Assembly (NCBI RefSeq): GCF_026768455.1
Contig: NZ_JAPPVQ010000005.1
Coordinates: 62,001 to 126,000, forward strand
Direction of reading: 5' to 3'
Source of the DNA: Candidatus Nitrosotenuis cloacae
GTDB lineage: Archaea; Thermoproteota; Nitrososphaeria; Nitrososphaerales; Nitrosopumilaceae
DNA length: 64,000 nt
Shown here: positions 34,137-42,721 of the stretch, piece by piece
Numbering within the stretch: the stretch's first letter is position 1
Layout of the letters: every line of letters begins with the position of its first letter
Position numbers and translations under genes: made by a program
Notes under the pieces: model-generated
Seen by the model: the letters and a program-made list of their open reading frames with translations, nothing else
Told to the model about the DNA's origin: nothing
Database searches by the model: none

Positions 34137-35720
34137 ATGGAATTAATGGATCCAGATCGATTTATCAGGTTTTTAGAAGAGTATGGAATACGCATAAGAA
34201 AAGAACGCTTAGAATCGCTTGAAGAAGAAGGGCTTTTACAACCCATCGTTCGTTTTGTGGTTCCAAAACAAGTAAGACGAAAAGGTGGAGGAATGATGAC
34301 TGGAACCGATGTTATGCAATGGTACTACAAGCATACCAAATTTATCGAATTTCCTAAGAAAGGTGATTATCAGCCTTGGAAAAAATTTGCTAGTAATTAC
34401 AAAAAAGGTGATCATTATGAGAAGAAAATATTCTACTATCACCCATTCCAATTGTTACAAGTTGAAAATATTCTAAAATATCAAAAATTCTATTTTTACT
34501 ACAAGGAATCATATACAGATAAACACCTTCAACGAATTCTACAAAATATCAAACTAGATAAAAAACATAGAAAAAAAACATTTCACATATCTCCTCTTAG
34601 TCAACCGGATAAGATTGGTTTCTTGATGTTACTTGAAGAAGCATATCGATTCCAAGCATTTGGAGGAATGTCCATACCAATGAATATGGACGGTAAAAGA
34701 AATTCGTTTGAAAAATGGATAAAATGGAGAAAAACGAAGTTCTCTGCCCAAAAATTGCTTGAGCAAAGCAGGCTCACTATCGACGAAGTCAAATGGTTGT
34801 ATGACTGGTTTGCTAGATCTTCCATCATGATGGATCCGTTAGAAAGATGGTATGATCTAACTCGAATCATGAAGACATCTGTTCTACAAAAACTGAAAGG
34901 TGATGCCTTGAAAGCCCAACTATACTACGACATTGTCAGAATGATTGCAATGTTTTTGTTTGATTTGGGACATAAAGTGGAAGAACCAGATCTACAATTT
35001 GATGAAATGAAAGGGAAATGGAAAAATGAGATCTATGGAGTTCCTGAATTTAACTATTCGTCAAAACAGACACAAAGAGGAATAATAAGATATTTTACTC
35101 GAAAAACTAATACTGTCGCATTTGTCCTAGTGGAAGGTAACACTGAAGTAAAAATCATAGAGAAGATTTTTGAAAAACTGGATATAGATCCAGTGGATGA
35201 TGGATACAATATTATTAATTATGATGGTCTTGCAAATCTCACTCCAATTAAACTACGCTCAATAATACAGATGTCTAACGCAGATAACATTCCGATTTTC
35301 ATAATTGCAGATAATGAATGTAATGCCAAGGATAAAATACAAAAAATCAAAAATTCAGTTGTATCAAAGTTTGATTATGAGATATGGAATAAAAGCTTTG
35401 AAGAGGATAATTTCGGTATTGATAAGGTTTTGAAATTGATTAACAAATATTTAGAAAAACATAAGGAGAGAATATCAAAAAATGATATCAAAACTAAGAT
35501 TAAGACTAATTCGCTAATTCGTGCCGTCGAATTGGCATATCGCGAAAAATATTATGGTGATATCTTTGTCAAAATACCCTCTAAACCCGATTTAGCGTTG
35601 GAATTGATTAGGAATAGATTAAGAAAAATATCACGTGGTAAAAAAATTGGCAAAGAATTACCAATAGAGCAATCGCTTCATAGGATGTTCAGATTTGTTG
35701 CAACGTATGAACCAGCCTAA
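34137..35720 (+). CDS. winged-helix/TOPRIM-domain protein, casposon cargo
   Basis: About 527 residues from ATG 34137 (MELMDPDRFIRFLEEYGIRI); an in-frame TTG at 34077 would add 20. The N-terminus looks like a DNA-binding helix pair of MerR type (KERLESLEEEGLLQPIVRF). A TOPRIM-like domain lies at ~330-400: FVLVEGNTEVKIIEKIF (Glu ~333), INYDGLANLTP and IFIIADNECNAKD (DNE where DxD is usual). There is no Walker A ATPase, unlike OLD proteins. First gene after the left terminal repeat. Probably a nuclease of unknown target, perhaps defence. Confidence 0.65.
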   Translation: MELMDPDRFIRFLEEYGIRIRKERLESLEEEGLLQPIVRFVVPKQVRRKGGGMMTGTDVMQWYYKHTKFIEFPKKGDYQPWKKFASNYKKGDHYEKKIFYYHPFQLLQVENILKYQKFYFYYKESYTDKHLQRILQNIKLDKKHRKKTFHISPLSQPDKIGFLMLLEEAYRFQAFGGMSIPMNMDGKRNSFEKWIKWRKTKFSAQKLLEQSRLTIDEVKWLYDWFARSSIMMDPLERWYDLTRIMKTSVLQKLKGDALKAQLYYDIVRMIAMFLFDLGHKVEEPDLQFDEMKGKWKNEIYGVPEFNYSSKQTQRGIIRYFTRKTNTVAFVLVEGNTEVKIIEKIFEKLDIDPVDDGYNIINYDGLANLTPIKLRSIIQMSNADNIPIFIIADNECNAKDKIQKIKNSVVSKFDYEIWNKSFEEDNFGIDKVLKLINKYLEKHKERISKNDIKTKIKTNSLIRAVELAYREKYYGDIFVKIPSKPDLALELIRNRLRKISRGKKIGKELPIEQSLHRMFRFVATYEPA

Positions 35721-35774
35721 TATTACAAACCGTGTATGATTAATGGTGTATCGTACAAATTAACTGAAAGAATT

Positions 35775-36989
35775 TTAATTTTGTAAATACTTTTCATGTA
35801 CGTCGATAAAAATGGGCTTTGTTTTTTCCCATAGAATACTTGTAATTTTTTCAATCAAAAGACTTGTTTCTACAGACTTATCGCCAAATTGATGCTTCAT
35901 CGTGTTTCGGAGTTGCTTACGTCTTTCATGTGGTGGGGGGTGATCTCCAACAGCACCATCTTTTTGCCCGCCCTTCCAATACCAATCCTCTTTTCCAGTT
36001 CTCAGAATGCATTCAGCTCTTTGAATTATTTCATCGCAACTAAACAATAATTCTGCGCCACTATAGCTAATTGGATCATTATGTCTATCTCTTAGTCGTG
36101 GTGCCAAAAGCATTAACGGTAGGCCTAGTGCGTCCGCTTCATATTCCTGAGGCCATTCAAACATTATGTTATATGCATCACCGATGTCAAGTAGTGTTTT
36201 TTGTGACTTCTCGCTATCTACATGTCGTAAAAGAATGTGCGAATATTCATGTCCCATTATGAAAACTTCCATAGCATATCTCAAATGTGATGCAAGATAA
36301 GAAAATGGTGCTTCCAGATAATATTGTGGTGCAGCTCTAACTTGACCGCGAATCAAATAAGCTAGAAACATTTGTTGAAATCTGTTCAAAATACTTGTCT
36401 CATTATTTGTTCTATCTAAAACCTGTTTTTCGTCAAAAATGAATTCGGCGTGATTGTCTTCTTTTGTATATGGAAAACATTGCGCGATGATCTTACTCAA
36501 TAGATTGCAACAATGAAATGTTTCAGTGCCGAAGACAATCAAATATTCATTATTTTTAAAGCCACCATAGCTAGCTGCATTTAGAGTTCTTATCGGAACA
36601 GTACCAAATGTTGGTCTTACTATATTCATGTTTAAATCTTGTAATGTATAATTAATTCCAGTCTGTTTATTCAGATATCCAAACGAAGATATGGTATTTT
36701 CAATGTCTTCAGCAAAATCCAGCAACATACTGTAATCACTTCGATTTTCATATTTACTAGGTAATTGCAACTTCTTCACTTTTTCGATATTTTCTTTCAT
36801 GTGTTTTCTCATTTCAGATATTTCTTCTGGACTTGAAAATTCTTTTTCAGTATTAAGTACGTCTTCTATCCAATTTTCCGCTTTTTTTTCATATAGATCT
36901 AATGTTTTTAGATATTGTTTGGGATCAATATTCGATTGTCGTAATGTCTGCTCTTGAAGATATTCTAAAAATTCATTAACAGTAGTCAC
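35775..36989 (-). CDS. HExxH metallopeptidase-like protein, casposon cargo
   Basis: A 404-residue soluble protein. A zinc-peptidase site is clear: GHEYSHILLRH (H247, E248, H251), then EYEADALGL (E282-D286), the third-ligand Glu pattern of gluzincin-type enzymes. The N-terminal 120 residues are helical and charged (EISEMRKHMKENIEKVKKLQ). No signal peptide or membrane segment, so it acts in the cytoplasm. Not recognised as ImmA/IrrE, whose HTH partner is absent. Faces the TOPRIM gene tail to tail. Confidence 0.6.
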   Translation of the reverse strand: MTTVNEFLEYLQEQTLRQSNIDPKQYLKTLDLYEKKAENWIEDVLNTEKEFSSPEEISEMRKHMKENIEKVKKLQLPSKYENRSDYSMLLDFAEDIENTISSFGYLNKQTGINYTLQDLNMNIVRPTFGTVPIRTLNAASYGGFKNNEYLIVFGTETFHCCNLLSKIIAQCFPYTKEDNHAEFIFDEKQVLDRTNNETSILNRFQQMFLAYLIRGQVRAAPQYYLEAPFSYLASHLRYAMEVFIMGHEYSHILLRHVDSEKSQKTLLDIGDAYNIMFEWPQEYEADALGLPLMLLAPRLRDRHNDPISYSGAELLFSCDEIIQRAECILRTGKEDWYWKGGQKDGAVGDHPPPHERRKQLRNTMKHQFGDKSVETSLLIEKITSILWEKTKPIFIDVHEKYLQN

Positions 36990-37021
36990 AATTAACTGAT
37001 TTCTGTAATAGTATATTGATT

Positions 37022-39700
37022 TTATTGTACCATGAAAAATAATAATTTTAATTTTATATTTTTTGAAATTTTATTACAGTTGTGAGTTTGAATGTTATTT
37101 TTACAATTCCATAATGTCTGTTTTGAAATTCCCACTTTCTTCACATCCTTAGGCTTCAAATCCAGTATTTTATCGCTAATTCTTCTAAACTTTTCATCCA
37201 AATCTTCCAAATTCTCATACACTTCATAACTCCCAGAACCAACTCCCACAATCTCAGACTCGTCCAGATTGTTGCTCTCTTTCCCAATATGGACAATCCC
37301 AGACACAGAAACATGCCTTCTCTGCAAAACTCCCACATCTCCTTCCAGTTTTGACTCGGAATGGTTCAGGTACTCCAAAAACACGTCCCAGAACGGCTTC
37401 CAGTATTCCTTTCCTTGGAATTTGTGCCTAGACTTGGAATTATAATCCACAAATTGCCCATAAACTGCATATCTTGCAGGCTTGACAAACGGAGCCAAAG
37501 GCTTGATCAGCTCTCCTGTCTCTGGATTGATGTGATTTGAGAATCCCAGTATGCAGAAATTAAAAGGCTTGAATTGGTTTCTGTAGTCTTCGTTTTTGTT
37601 AAATTCTGACAGTCTACCAAGCAGTCTTGGATTTGTTGCCACAAATTTTGATATTGCATACTTGTTTTCGTATTTGAAATACAGTTTTTCCAGCGTTGTT
37701 TTTCCATAGTATAGATTCAAAATATCATGCCAGATTTCCTTGTTCCAATCAAAATTCTCATTTTCATTTGAGAATGGATTCAACAAATGACCCAACCCAT
37801 GAGCAGAATAATCATTATCATCTATTGTGATTTCATTATTCTCAATTGAGTAAAGACAATATCTCTTTGCAGATATTCCATAAAACAATACATTATCTCT
37901 CTCTATCTTGAAAATATCTGAATCAAAATTGTAAGGATTTAATCCCTGAAAGAACTCTTGAATTTCCTTTGTGTGTTCTGGCGGAATCATCATGGAATCA
38001 GTATCACAGTATGCATGAGTTTTTCCATGTTTAGATAATAGAATCTCAGTTGTAGCTAGTAACAATCTGGATGCTGATGTAATCGATATGGCAATAATAG
38101 GATTAAACATGAATCCTAACTTTTCTATCTTGGTCTTGTTTTGTTTGAAATGTTCAATACCGTAAACGTCAACTGGAATTTTCTTTGATTCATCCTGTGT
38201 TGTAATTTCCACAAAGATTCCATAGCTGATTGCATTAACTATTATTTTGATGATTTGCTGTCTTGGGTCTTTTTTCTGTTTTAGTTCCTGTCTGTATTCG
38301 ACTAGTTTTTTGAACAGATCATCCTTGTATGGATTGATTTGGATTCCCTGAATGTTGATGGATTTCAGTCCTTTTTGCATCCCATCTGGGAAGAACTTGT
38401 ACGCATGAATGATTTTTGGAGTCTTGCCAGTGTAGAGTTTTGAGGTTAGGACATCAGCAATGCTGTACCATAACGGAGCCTTTGAGGCAAGATGGTTGAC
38501 TCCTATATTCCAGACGTGCTTGTTTCCGTATCTTGCACGTACAGGCAAGACATCAGACTCAGGCTCGATTTGTACAATTCCCTGCAATCTAGTCCAGATT
38601 TCCGGCTTTTGCACGTCCTGTATGGTGAATTTGTCAATGAATTGAGTAATTTCATGCGTAGCCTCACGATACTCGATTCTCTCTGCGATTACAAACTTCC
38701 AGAGGTTTTGCAGGGTGCAGACAGTTGGATACATTGAGAGAAAGTCAAGGACATCTACCCGTGTTGGAGTTTTCCGAATCTTGCACTCTGTCCTTCCGCC
38801 AAAATAACATGACATTACATGACCTAGAACATCTGGTGAGAATTTCAGGTTCTTGTTCAGAAACGAATCGACTCCGATCATTTTGAGAAATTCCTTCCCA
38901 ATTGATGCAGGAGTGTATGCTTTTGTAATTGGAATTTTCAATCCATAGGAATCAAACTCTTTTTTGGCATTTTGATACAATGAGTATGTGGAATCTACAT
39001 CATTGATGCAGTACCGGATGTATTGTGGTGTAATCTTGCCGTGTTCTTTGACTGACTGCTTTTTGTATTCCGTCTTGAATGTCTCACATGCCGATTCCAG
39101 CGAATGCTTTCTGTCTGTCAGTGCATGACATAGTGTACGCAGGTCGAGCAAGTTTCCCCGAAAGTTATTGTTCTTGTTCTTTGTACTGCCAAACTCGATA
39201 AATGACATTGTACTTGTGATGTGGGTAACATGCAATCTAGGATAGTCGAGATTCTTTGATAGTACCAATGAGAATCCGCCTTTTCTTCTGAATCTGGCGT
39301 TTGTTGACTTTATTGCGATTCTGGACAAATCAAATGGAAGATTGAATCCGACACACAATGATTCCAAATCATAGACTTCATGAAGAAAGATTTGCCTGAA
39401 TTGTTCTAGTGTGTACAGAGTGATTTTGTTTCTCTTGGAAAATTGCTTTAGGATTCCAAGTTCCTTGTTTTTTACTATTTGTGAGTCGTAGAATAATGCA
39501 TGGTGATCCAGTTTTCCATGCTGGAATATTTTGAAATATCCAAACTTTAGGTTCTGGAACAAATCTGTCGTGGTTTCAGTGTCAAAGACTAGAATCCTGT
39601 CAAATTTGGTCTGCATCTCAGGCTTGGATGCGGGTAATTTCGTACCTAGTTTGAGCCTAGGTTTTGTGTAGGCACGGATTGCAATTGGTTCAGGATTCAT
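37022..39700 (-). CDS. polB: family B DNA polymerase of casposon
   Basis: An 892-residue polymerase presumed to replicate or repair the element. The exonuclease is intact: Exo I FDTET (D40, E42), Exo II FNLPFD (N120, D124), Exo III YCINDVD (Y230, D234). The polymerase is intact: motif A DFLSMYP (D319), motif B KIIVNAISYG (K485), motif C CDTDS (D566, D568), and KRY at 612. Thaumarchaeal casposon polymerases are classed with protein-primed PolB; I cannot confirm TPR inserts by eye. Residues 845-886 form an HTH-like tail that matches the Cas1 C-terminus. Last gene of an HTH-HNH-polB operon. Confidence 0.93.
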   Translation of the reverse strand: MNPEPIAIRAYTKPRLKLGTKLPASKPEMQTKFDRILVFDTETTTDLFQNLKFGYFKIFQHGKLDHHALFYDSQIVKNKELGILKQFSKRNKITLYTLEQFRQIFLHEVYDLESLCVGFNLPFDLSRIAIKSTNARFRRKGGFSLVLSKNLDYPRLHVTHITSTMSFIEFGSTKNKNNNFRGNLLDLRTLCHALTDRKHSLESACETFKTEYKKQSVKEHGKITPQYIRYCINDVDSTYSLYQNAKKEFDSYGLKIPITKAYTPASIGKEFLKMIGVDSFLNKNLKFSPDVLGHVMSCYFGGRTECKIRKTPTRVDVLDFLSMYPTVCTLQNLWKFVIAERIEYREATHEITQFIDKFTIQDVQKPEIWTRLQGIVQIEPESDVLPVRARYGNKHVWNIGVNHLASKAPLWYSIADVLTSKLYTGKTPKIIHAYKFFPDGMQKGLKSINIQGIQINPYKDDLFKKLVEYRQELKQKKDPRQQIIKIIVNAISYGIFVEITTQDESKKIPVDVYGIEHFKQNKTKIEKLGFMFNPIIAISITSASRLLLATTEILLSKHGKTHAYCDTDSMMIPPEHTKEIQEFFQGLNPYNFDSDIFKIERDNVLFYGISAKRYCLYSIENNEITIDDNDYSAHGLGHLLNPFSNENENFDWNKEIWHDILNLYYGKTTLEKLYFKYENKYAISKFVATNPRLLGRLSEFNKNEDYRNQFKPFNFCILGFSNHINPETGELIKPLAPFVKPARYAVYGQFVDYNSKSRHKFQGKEYWKPFWDVFLEYLNHSESKLEGDVGVLQRRHVSVSGIVHIGKESNNLDESEIVGVGSGSYEVYENLEDLDEKFRRISDKILDLKPKDVKKVGISKQTLWNCKNNIQTHNCNKISKNIKLKLLFFMVQ

Positions 39701-40025
39701 GGTACGTGTTTTCCCCTATCTCCCGAACTAGGTCAGCTAATCCGATTAGAAGACATGCGGTTTTCTTTTTCTTTCTCTTGTTTTTCTTTGACCAGTCTTT
39801 AGGCCAGTTGTACTGTTTTCTTGAAAGTCTGCCATGACAGATTCTACACAATGCAATTACAAAATCGCTGTTGCTTTTTCCACCAACATGATGATATTCC
39901 AAATCAAAAGGATCAACATGCCCACAAATCACACAAGACCCTTGGGCATCAAAGAATTGCTTTAGCCATTTGTTTTCCTTGATCAATTGCTCAATAGAAT
40001 CAAAATAATCACCCAAATCAGTCAC
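39690..40025 (-). CDS. HNH endonuclease-like protein of casposon
   Basis: A 111-residue protein with an HNH-type zinc/active site: SCVICGHVDPFDLEYHHVGG (C-x2-C, then HH), followed by ALCRICHGRLSRKQY (C-x2-C-H). The C-terminus is very basic (SKKNKRKKKK). HNH genes next to polB are a standing part of casposons. It overlaps the HTH gene upstream by 4 bases and polB downstream by 11, so the three are translated from one mRNA. Confidence 0.85.
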   Translation of the reverse strand: MTDLGDYFDSIEQLIKENKWLKQFFDAQGSCVICGHVDPFDLEYHHVGGKSNSDFVIALCRICHGRLSRKQYNWPKDWSKKNKRKKKKTACLLIGLADLVREIGENTYHES

Positions 40026-40525
40026 CTAGAATAAATTGAGAAAAACTCGGCATCCTCTCGTCTTTCCAGTATCGCAAAAATCTTTACAGTGTTGGTTTCA
40101 AGAGTGTGAATTTTGCCGTAAATGTCCGTGATTCTTGTTTTCTTGAATGGTAACAATGCGGATCTGTCATGCGGCAATCTGCCTATTGCGGAATGATATT
40201 GTCCGATTGTTGTTGCACGTCGATTACCTCTGACTGTGATGTAAATCTCTATTCCGTCTTTGTAACTGCGAACCCTTCTTAGAAGATTGTCTGATTTTTT
40301 TGCAACCAGCCTGCGATTCTTTTTGTATAGTGCAGAACCAACATATTTTTTGACCGTAGATGGAGAAATTCCGTATTGTTTGGATGCAGTTTTGATTGAT
40401 TTGCCGTCACGCATTTCATCTAAAACATGAAGTGAGTCTTCGTATTTTGCAAGTTGTTTAGGCGATAGTGAATCTAGATTAGTTGTCCAAGGTTTTGTTT
40501 TCCTTGGACGTCTTTTTGAATTCAT
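40022..40525 (-). CDS. helix-turn-helix protein of casposon
   Basis: A 167-residue basic protein. Residues ~30-65 hold a Hin/homeodomain-like HTH (LDEMRDGKSIKTASKQYGIS, PSTVKKYVGSALYK). The C-terminal half has beta character (GIEIYITVRGNRRATTIGQY, RITDIYGKIHTLETNTVKIF). First gene of the polB operon, facing the divergent winged-helix/cas1 operon over a 94-bp promoter gap, so it may regulate both or bind the element's ends. Confidence 0.75.
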   Translation of the reverse strand: MNSKRRPRKTKPWTTNLDSLSPKQLAKYEDSLHVLDEMRDGKSIKTASKQYGISPSTVKKYVGSALYKKNRRLVAKKSDNLLRRVRSYKDGIEIYITVRGNRRATTIGQYHSAIGRLPHDRSALLPFKKTRITDIYGKIHTLETNTVKIFAILERREDAEFFSIYSR

Positions 40526-40567
40526 TTACAATGCCAGAAAAAACCCATCTAATAGGATGGAAAATGA

Positions 40568-40655
40568 CAAAGTGTACTACCCTTAAATCGTGCGTAGTTC
40601 TTTCTAATCTAGGCACAAAATGGGCAAGAAATTAGATTTCAAAGTGTACTACCCT
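40568..40655 (+). repeat. pair of 16-bp direct repeats at divergent casposon promoter
   Basis: CAAAGTGTACTACCCT occurs at 40568-40583 and, without a mismatch, at 40640-40655, 72 bases apart. The first copy is in the gap between the divergent HTH and winged-helix genes; the second is inside the first codons of the winged-helix gene. The layout suits a pair of operators for autoregulation. Confidence 0.6.
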
Positions 40656-41276
40656 CATAGAGACTATCTGCTAGCCATGAAGGTTCTCACGGTACTAGCA
40701 ACCCGCTCCGAAATATCCAGCAATGTGATATCCCGTCTTTTGGCAGATACAAGACATGATTCCTATCCTCACAGTAGAGTCAAGAACACCTTGATTCGGC
40801 TTGCAGATTCCGGATATGTCAGACAAAAGCAAATTGAGCAAAAGAAACAGATACAGAACAACTGGACTATTACGCCATCTGGAATTCTAACATACATGTT
40901 ATTTACAGACGACAAAAACTATAGAGAGTTAATTGATAGTAACTCTGAGAGGACGTTTTTTAGGACTATATTGATTTTAGATAAAAGTGAAAAAAGAGGA
41001 TATGTTGACAATCTCATCGAATTACTCAAAAAGTCCAGTAATAATCCTCTTGAAATGGAGAAGATTGCACTTTCATGGTATTCAGATATCCGAAAACGTA
41101 TCAAAGACCTCAAAATAAATTCTGAAAAATATCCAGAATTGTACAAGCTCAGAAAAGAAATTAAAAATGATGACATGATGTTGCCTGTATTTTTGTCCAA
41201 ACCCCATAATGCCTCCAAGCCACGTTCTACATTTGGTACCACATTTGTTGACTCTATCTTTCAGAGATACTCTTAA
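40620..41276 (+). CDS. winged-helix regulator of casposon
   Basis: A 218-residue protein whose first ~90 residues are a winged helix (HRDYLLAMKVLTVLATRSEI, SSNVISRLLADTRHDSYPHS, RVKNTLIRLADSGYVRQKQI). The remainder is helical and charged. It lies 10 bases upstream of cas1 on the same strand. Likely a transcription regulator of the cas1 operon; it could also assist the casposase. No recognised family beyond the fold. Confidence 0.7.
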   Translation: MGKKLDFKVYYPHRDYLLAMKVLTVLATRSEISSNVISRLLADTRHDSYPHSRVKNTLIRLADSGYVRQKQIEQKKQIQNNWTITPSGILTYMLFTDDKNYRELIDSNSERTFFRTILILDKSEKRGYVDNLIELLKKSSNNPLEMEKIALSWYSDIRKRIKDLKINSEKYPELYKLRKEIKNDDMMLPVFLSKPHNASKPRSTFGTTFVDSIFQRYS

Positions 41277-41286
41277 GATCTAGTGA

Positions 41287-42519
41287 ATGATTCAAGAATT
41301 ATTGAATCCGTTACTGATTTCAGGATTTGGAACCTCGATCAATGTTGAAAAAAGAAAACTGGTAATCCAGAACAAACTAAAAAATGAAATTCATGAATTC
41401 TATCCTCACAGAATCGAACACGATTCCATAATAGTTGACGGTCACACAGGACACATTACATTCGAGTCAATGAGGTGGCTCACAAAGCACAATGTCTCAT
41501 TGTCGCTTTTGAACTGGGACGGGAACCTTCTCTCAGTCACGCTTCCAGACTCGCCAATATCAGGCAAACTGCGCATAAAGCAGTATCAAAAGTACCTTGA
41601 TGCCAAAACTAGGCACAAAATAGCCACGGAATTTGTCAAATCCAAGATAGGTTCCTCGCTTAATCTGCTCAAAGAACTATCAAAATTCCACGACTTTGAT
41701 TTTGAGAAAGCAAAACAAGGGTTTGATTCTGAGACAAGATTCTTTTTGGGAAAACCAGTCCACAGCATCCAAGACATTTTAGGATATGAGGGAAGAATAG
41801 CACGATTCTACTTTGATGCGTTACAAAAAATATTTGAAAAAATTGCACCCCAGTTCCACTTTACCAGCAGGTCAAACTATGACCACAAAAGAGCCGACCA
41901 TGCATCTGATGAAATCAATGCACTGTTCAATTATGGATATGCAATACTGGTCTCAGAGACAAGAAAGGCAATCAACTCTGTAGGTCTTGATGCAGAGATT
42001 GGCTTTTTGCACGAGATCTTATCAAGCAGGACTCCATTAGTTTATGACTTGCAGGAATTGTTCAGATGGATAATCGACTATTCAATCATACAATTACTGG
42101 AAGACCACAAACTCAAAAAGTCTGACTTTGTCGTTACTGAAAACTATCACATCAGATTGAGGGAAAACACCGCAAAACTGTTGATTGAAAAGATTCGATT
42201 CAACTTTAATCATAAAATGCCTTACAGGAAAAAGAATTTCACATACCAAAACATACTGTACGACCAGATACAACAGATTGCCAATTTTATTTCAGACAAA
42301 AGAAAAGACATCGAGTTTGTCGTCCCACATTGGGTGATTAACCGCGATGATAACAGTATGTTGAGGAATCGAATTCTATCTTTAACACCGGATCAAAGAA
42401 GAAAACTAGGAATCAACAAATCCACTTTGTGGTATATGAAACGGAATCTAAATGACGGCAAGACCGTCAAGATATACGGCAAGATTCTGTCCAAACTTGA
42501 TGAAATAGACAGAAGTTAG
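41287..42519 (+). CDS. cas1: Cas1 family casposase (integrase)
   Basis: A 410-residue Cas1 that inserts the casposon by its terminal repeats. The N-terminal beta domain has the Cas1 pattern TFESMRWLTKHNVSLSLLNW. The catalytic triad is intact: E168 in ILGYEGRIARFYF, H242 in GLDAEIGFLHEIL, D254 in TPLVYDLQELFR, with the DEINALFNYGYAIL helix between. Residues 363-404 form a C-terminal HTH extension (RRKLGINKSTLWYMKRNL), which known casposases use to bind DNA. Neighbours are PolB and HNH rather than cas2, which separates it from CRISPR Cas1. Confidence 0.95.
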   Translation: MIQELLNPLLISGFGTSINVEKRKLVIQNKLKNEIHEFYPHRIEHDSIIVDGHTGHITFESMRWLTKHNVSLSLLNWDGNLLSVTLPDSPISGKLRIKQYQKYLDAKTRHKIATEFVKSKIGSSLNLLKELSKFHDFDFEKAKQGFDSETRFFLGKPVHSIQDILGYEGRIARFYFDALQKIFEKIAPQFHFTSRSNYDHKRADHASDEINALFNYGYAILVSETRKAINSVGLDAEIGFLHEILSSRTPLVYDLQELFRWIIDYSIIQLLEDHKLKKSDFVVTENYHIRLRENTAKLLIEKIRFNFNHKMPYRKKNFTYQNILYDQIQQIANFISDKRKDIEFVVPHWVINRDDNSMLRNRILSLTPDQRRKLGINKSTLWYMKRNLNDGKTVKIYGKILSKLDEIDRS

Positions 42520-42520
42520 A

Positions 42521-42681
42521 ATCTTGACGGAATCTAAATGGAATATCGATAAAAATCGTCTAAACAGGCACGATTTAGCTCCATCAAGACTTTTTGTTTA
42601 GATAAACAGGTGTGACGTTTAGACTGCTTTTGCATCTAGATGGAACCTAAACAGGCACGGAATTTAGACTGGATTTAGTCT
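42521..42681. repeat. iteron-like repeat cluster behind cas1
   Basis: The 202-bp gap between the convergent cas1 and PIN-like genes is full of short repeats. TAAACAGG occurs at 42561, 42603 and 42648 (spacings 42 and 45). GA(C/T)GGA(A)(T/C)CTAAA occurs at ~42527, ~42640 and inverted at ~42572-42586. TTTAGACT occurs twice and AGACT/AGTCT form an inverted pair at ~42666-42681. It resembles an iteron origin or protein-binding array and is not a CRISPR. Confidence 0.6.
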
Positions 42682-42721
42682 GTATGGGTGTTCTGTATAG
42701 ATCACTCATCCATGCACTGAA

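Noticed and set aside
34034-34222. Separate 62-residue gene at the left casposon end
   Set aside because: The frame overlaps the start of the TOPRIM gene out of phase, shows no motif and begins inside the terminal region; the TOPRIM frame is clearly the real one.
42521-42681. CRISPR array next to cas1
   Set aside because: The repeats are short, diverged, partly inverted and unevenly spaced; there are no equal spacers and no cas2 or cas4. It is better described as iteron-like.
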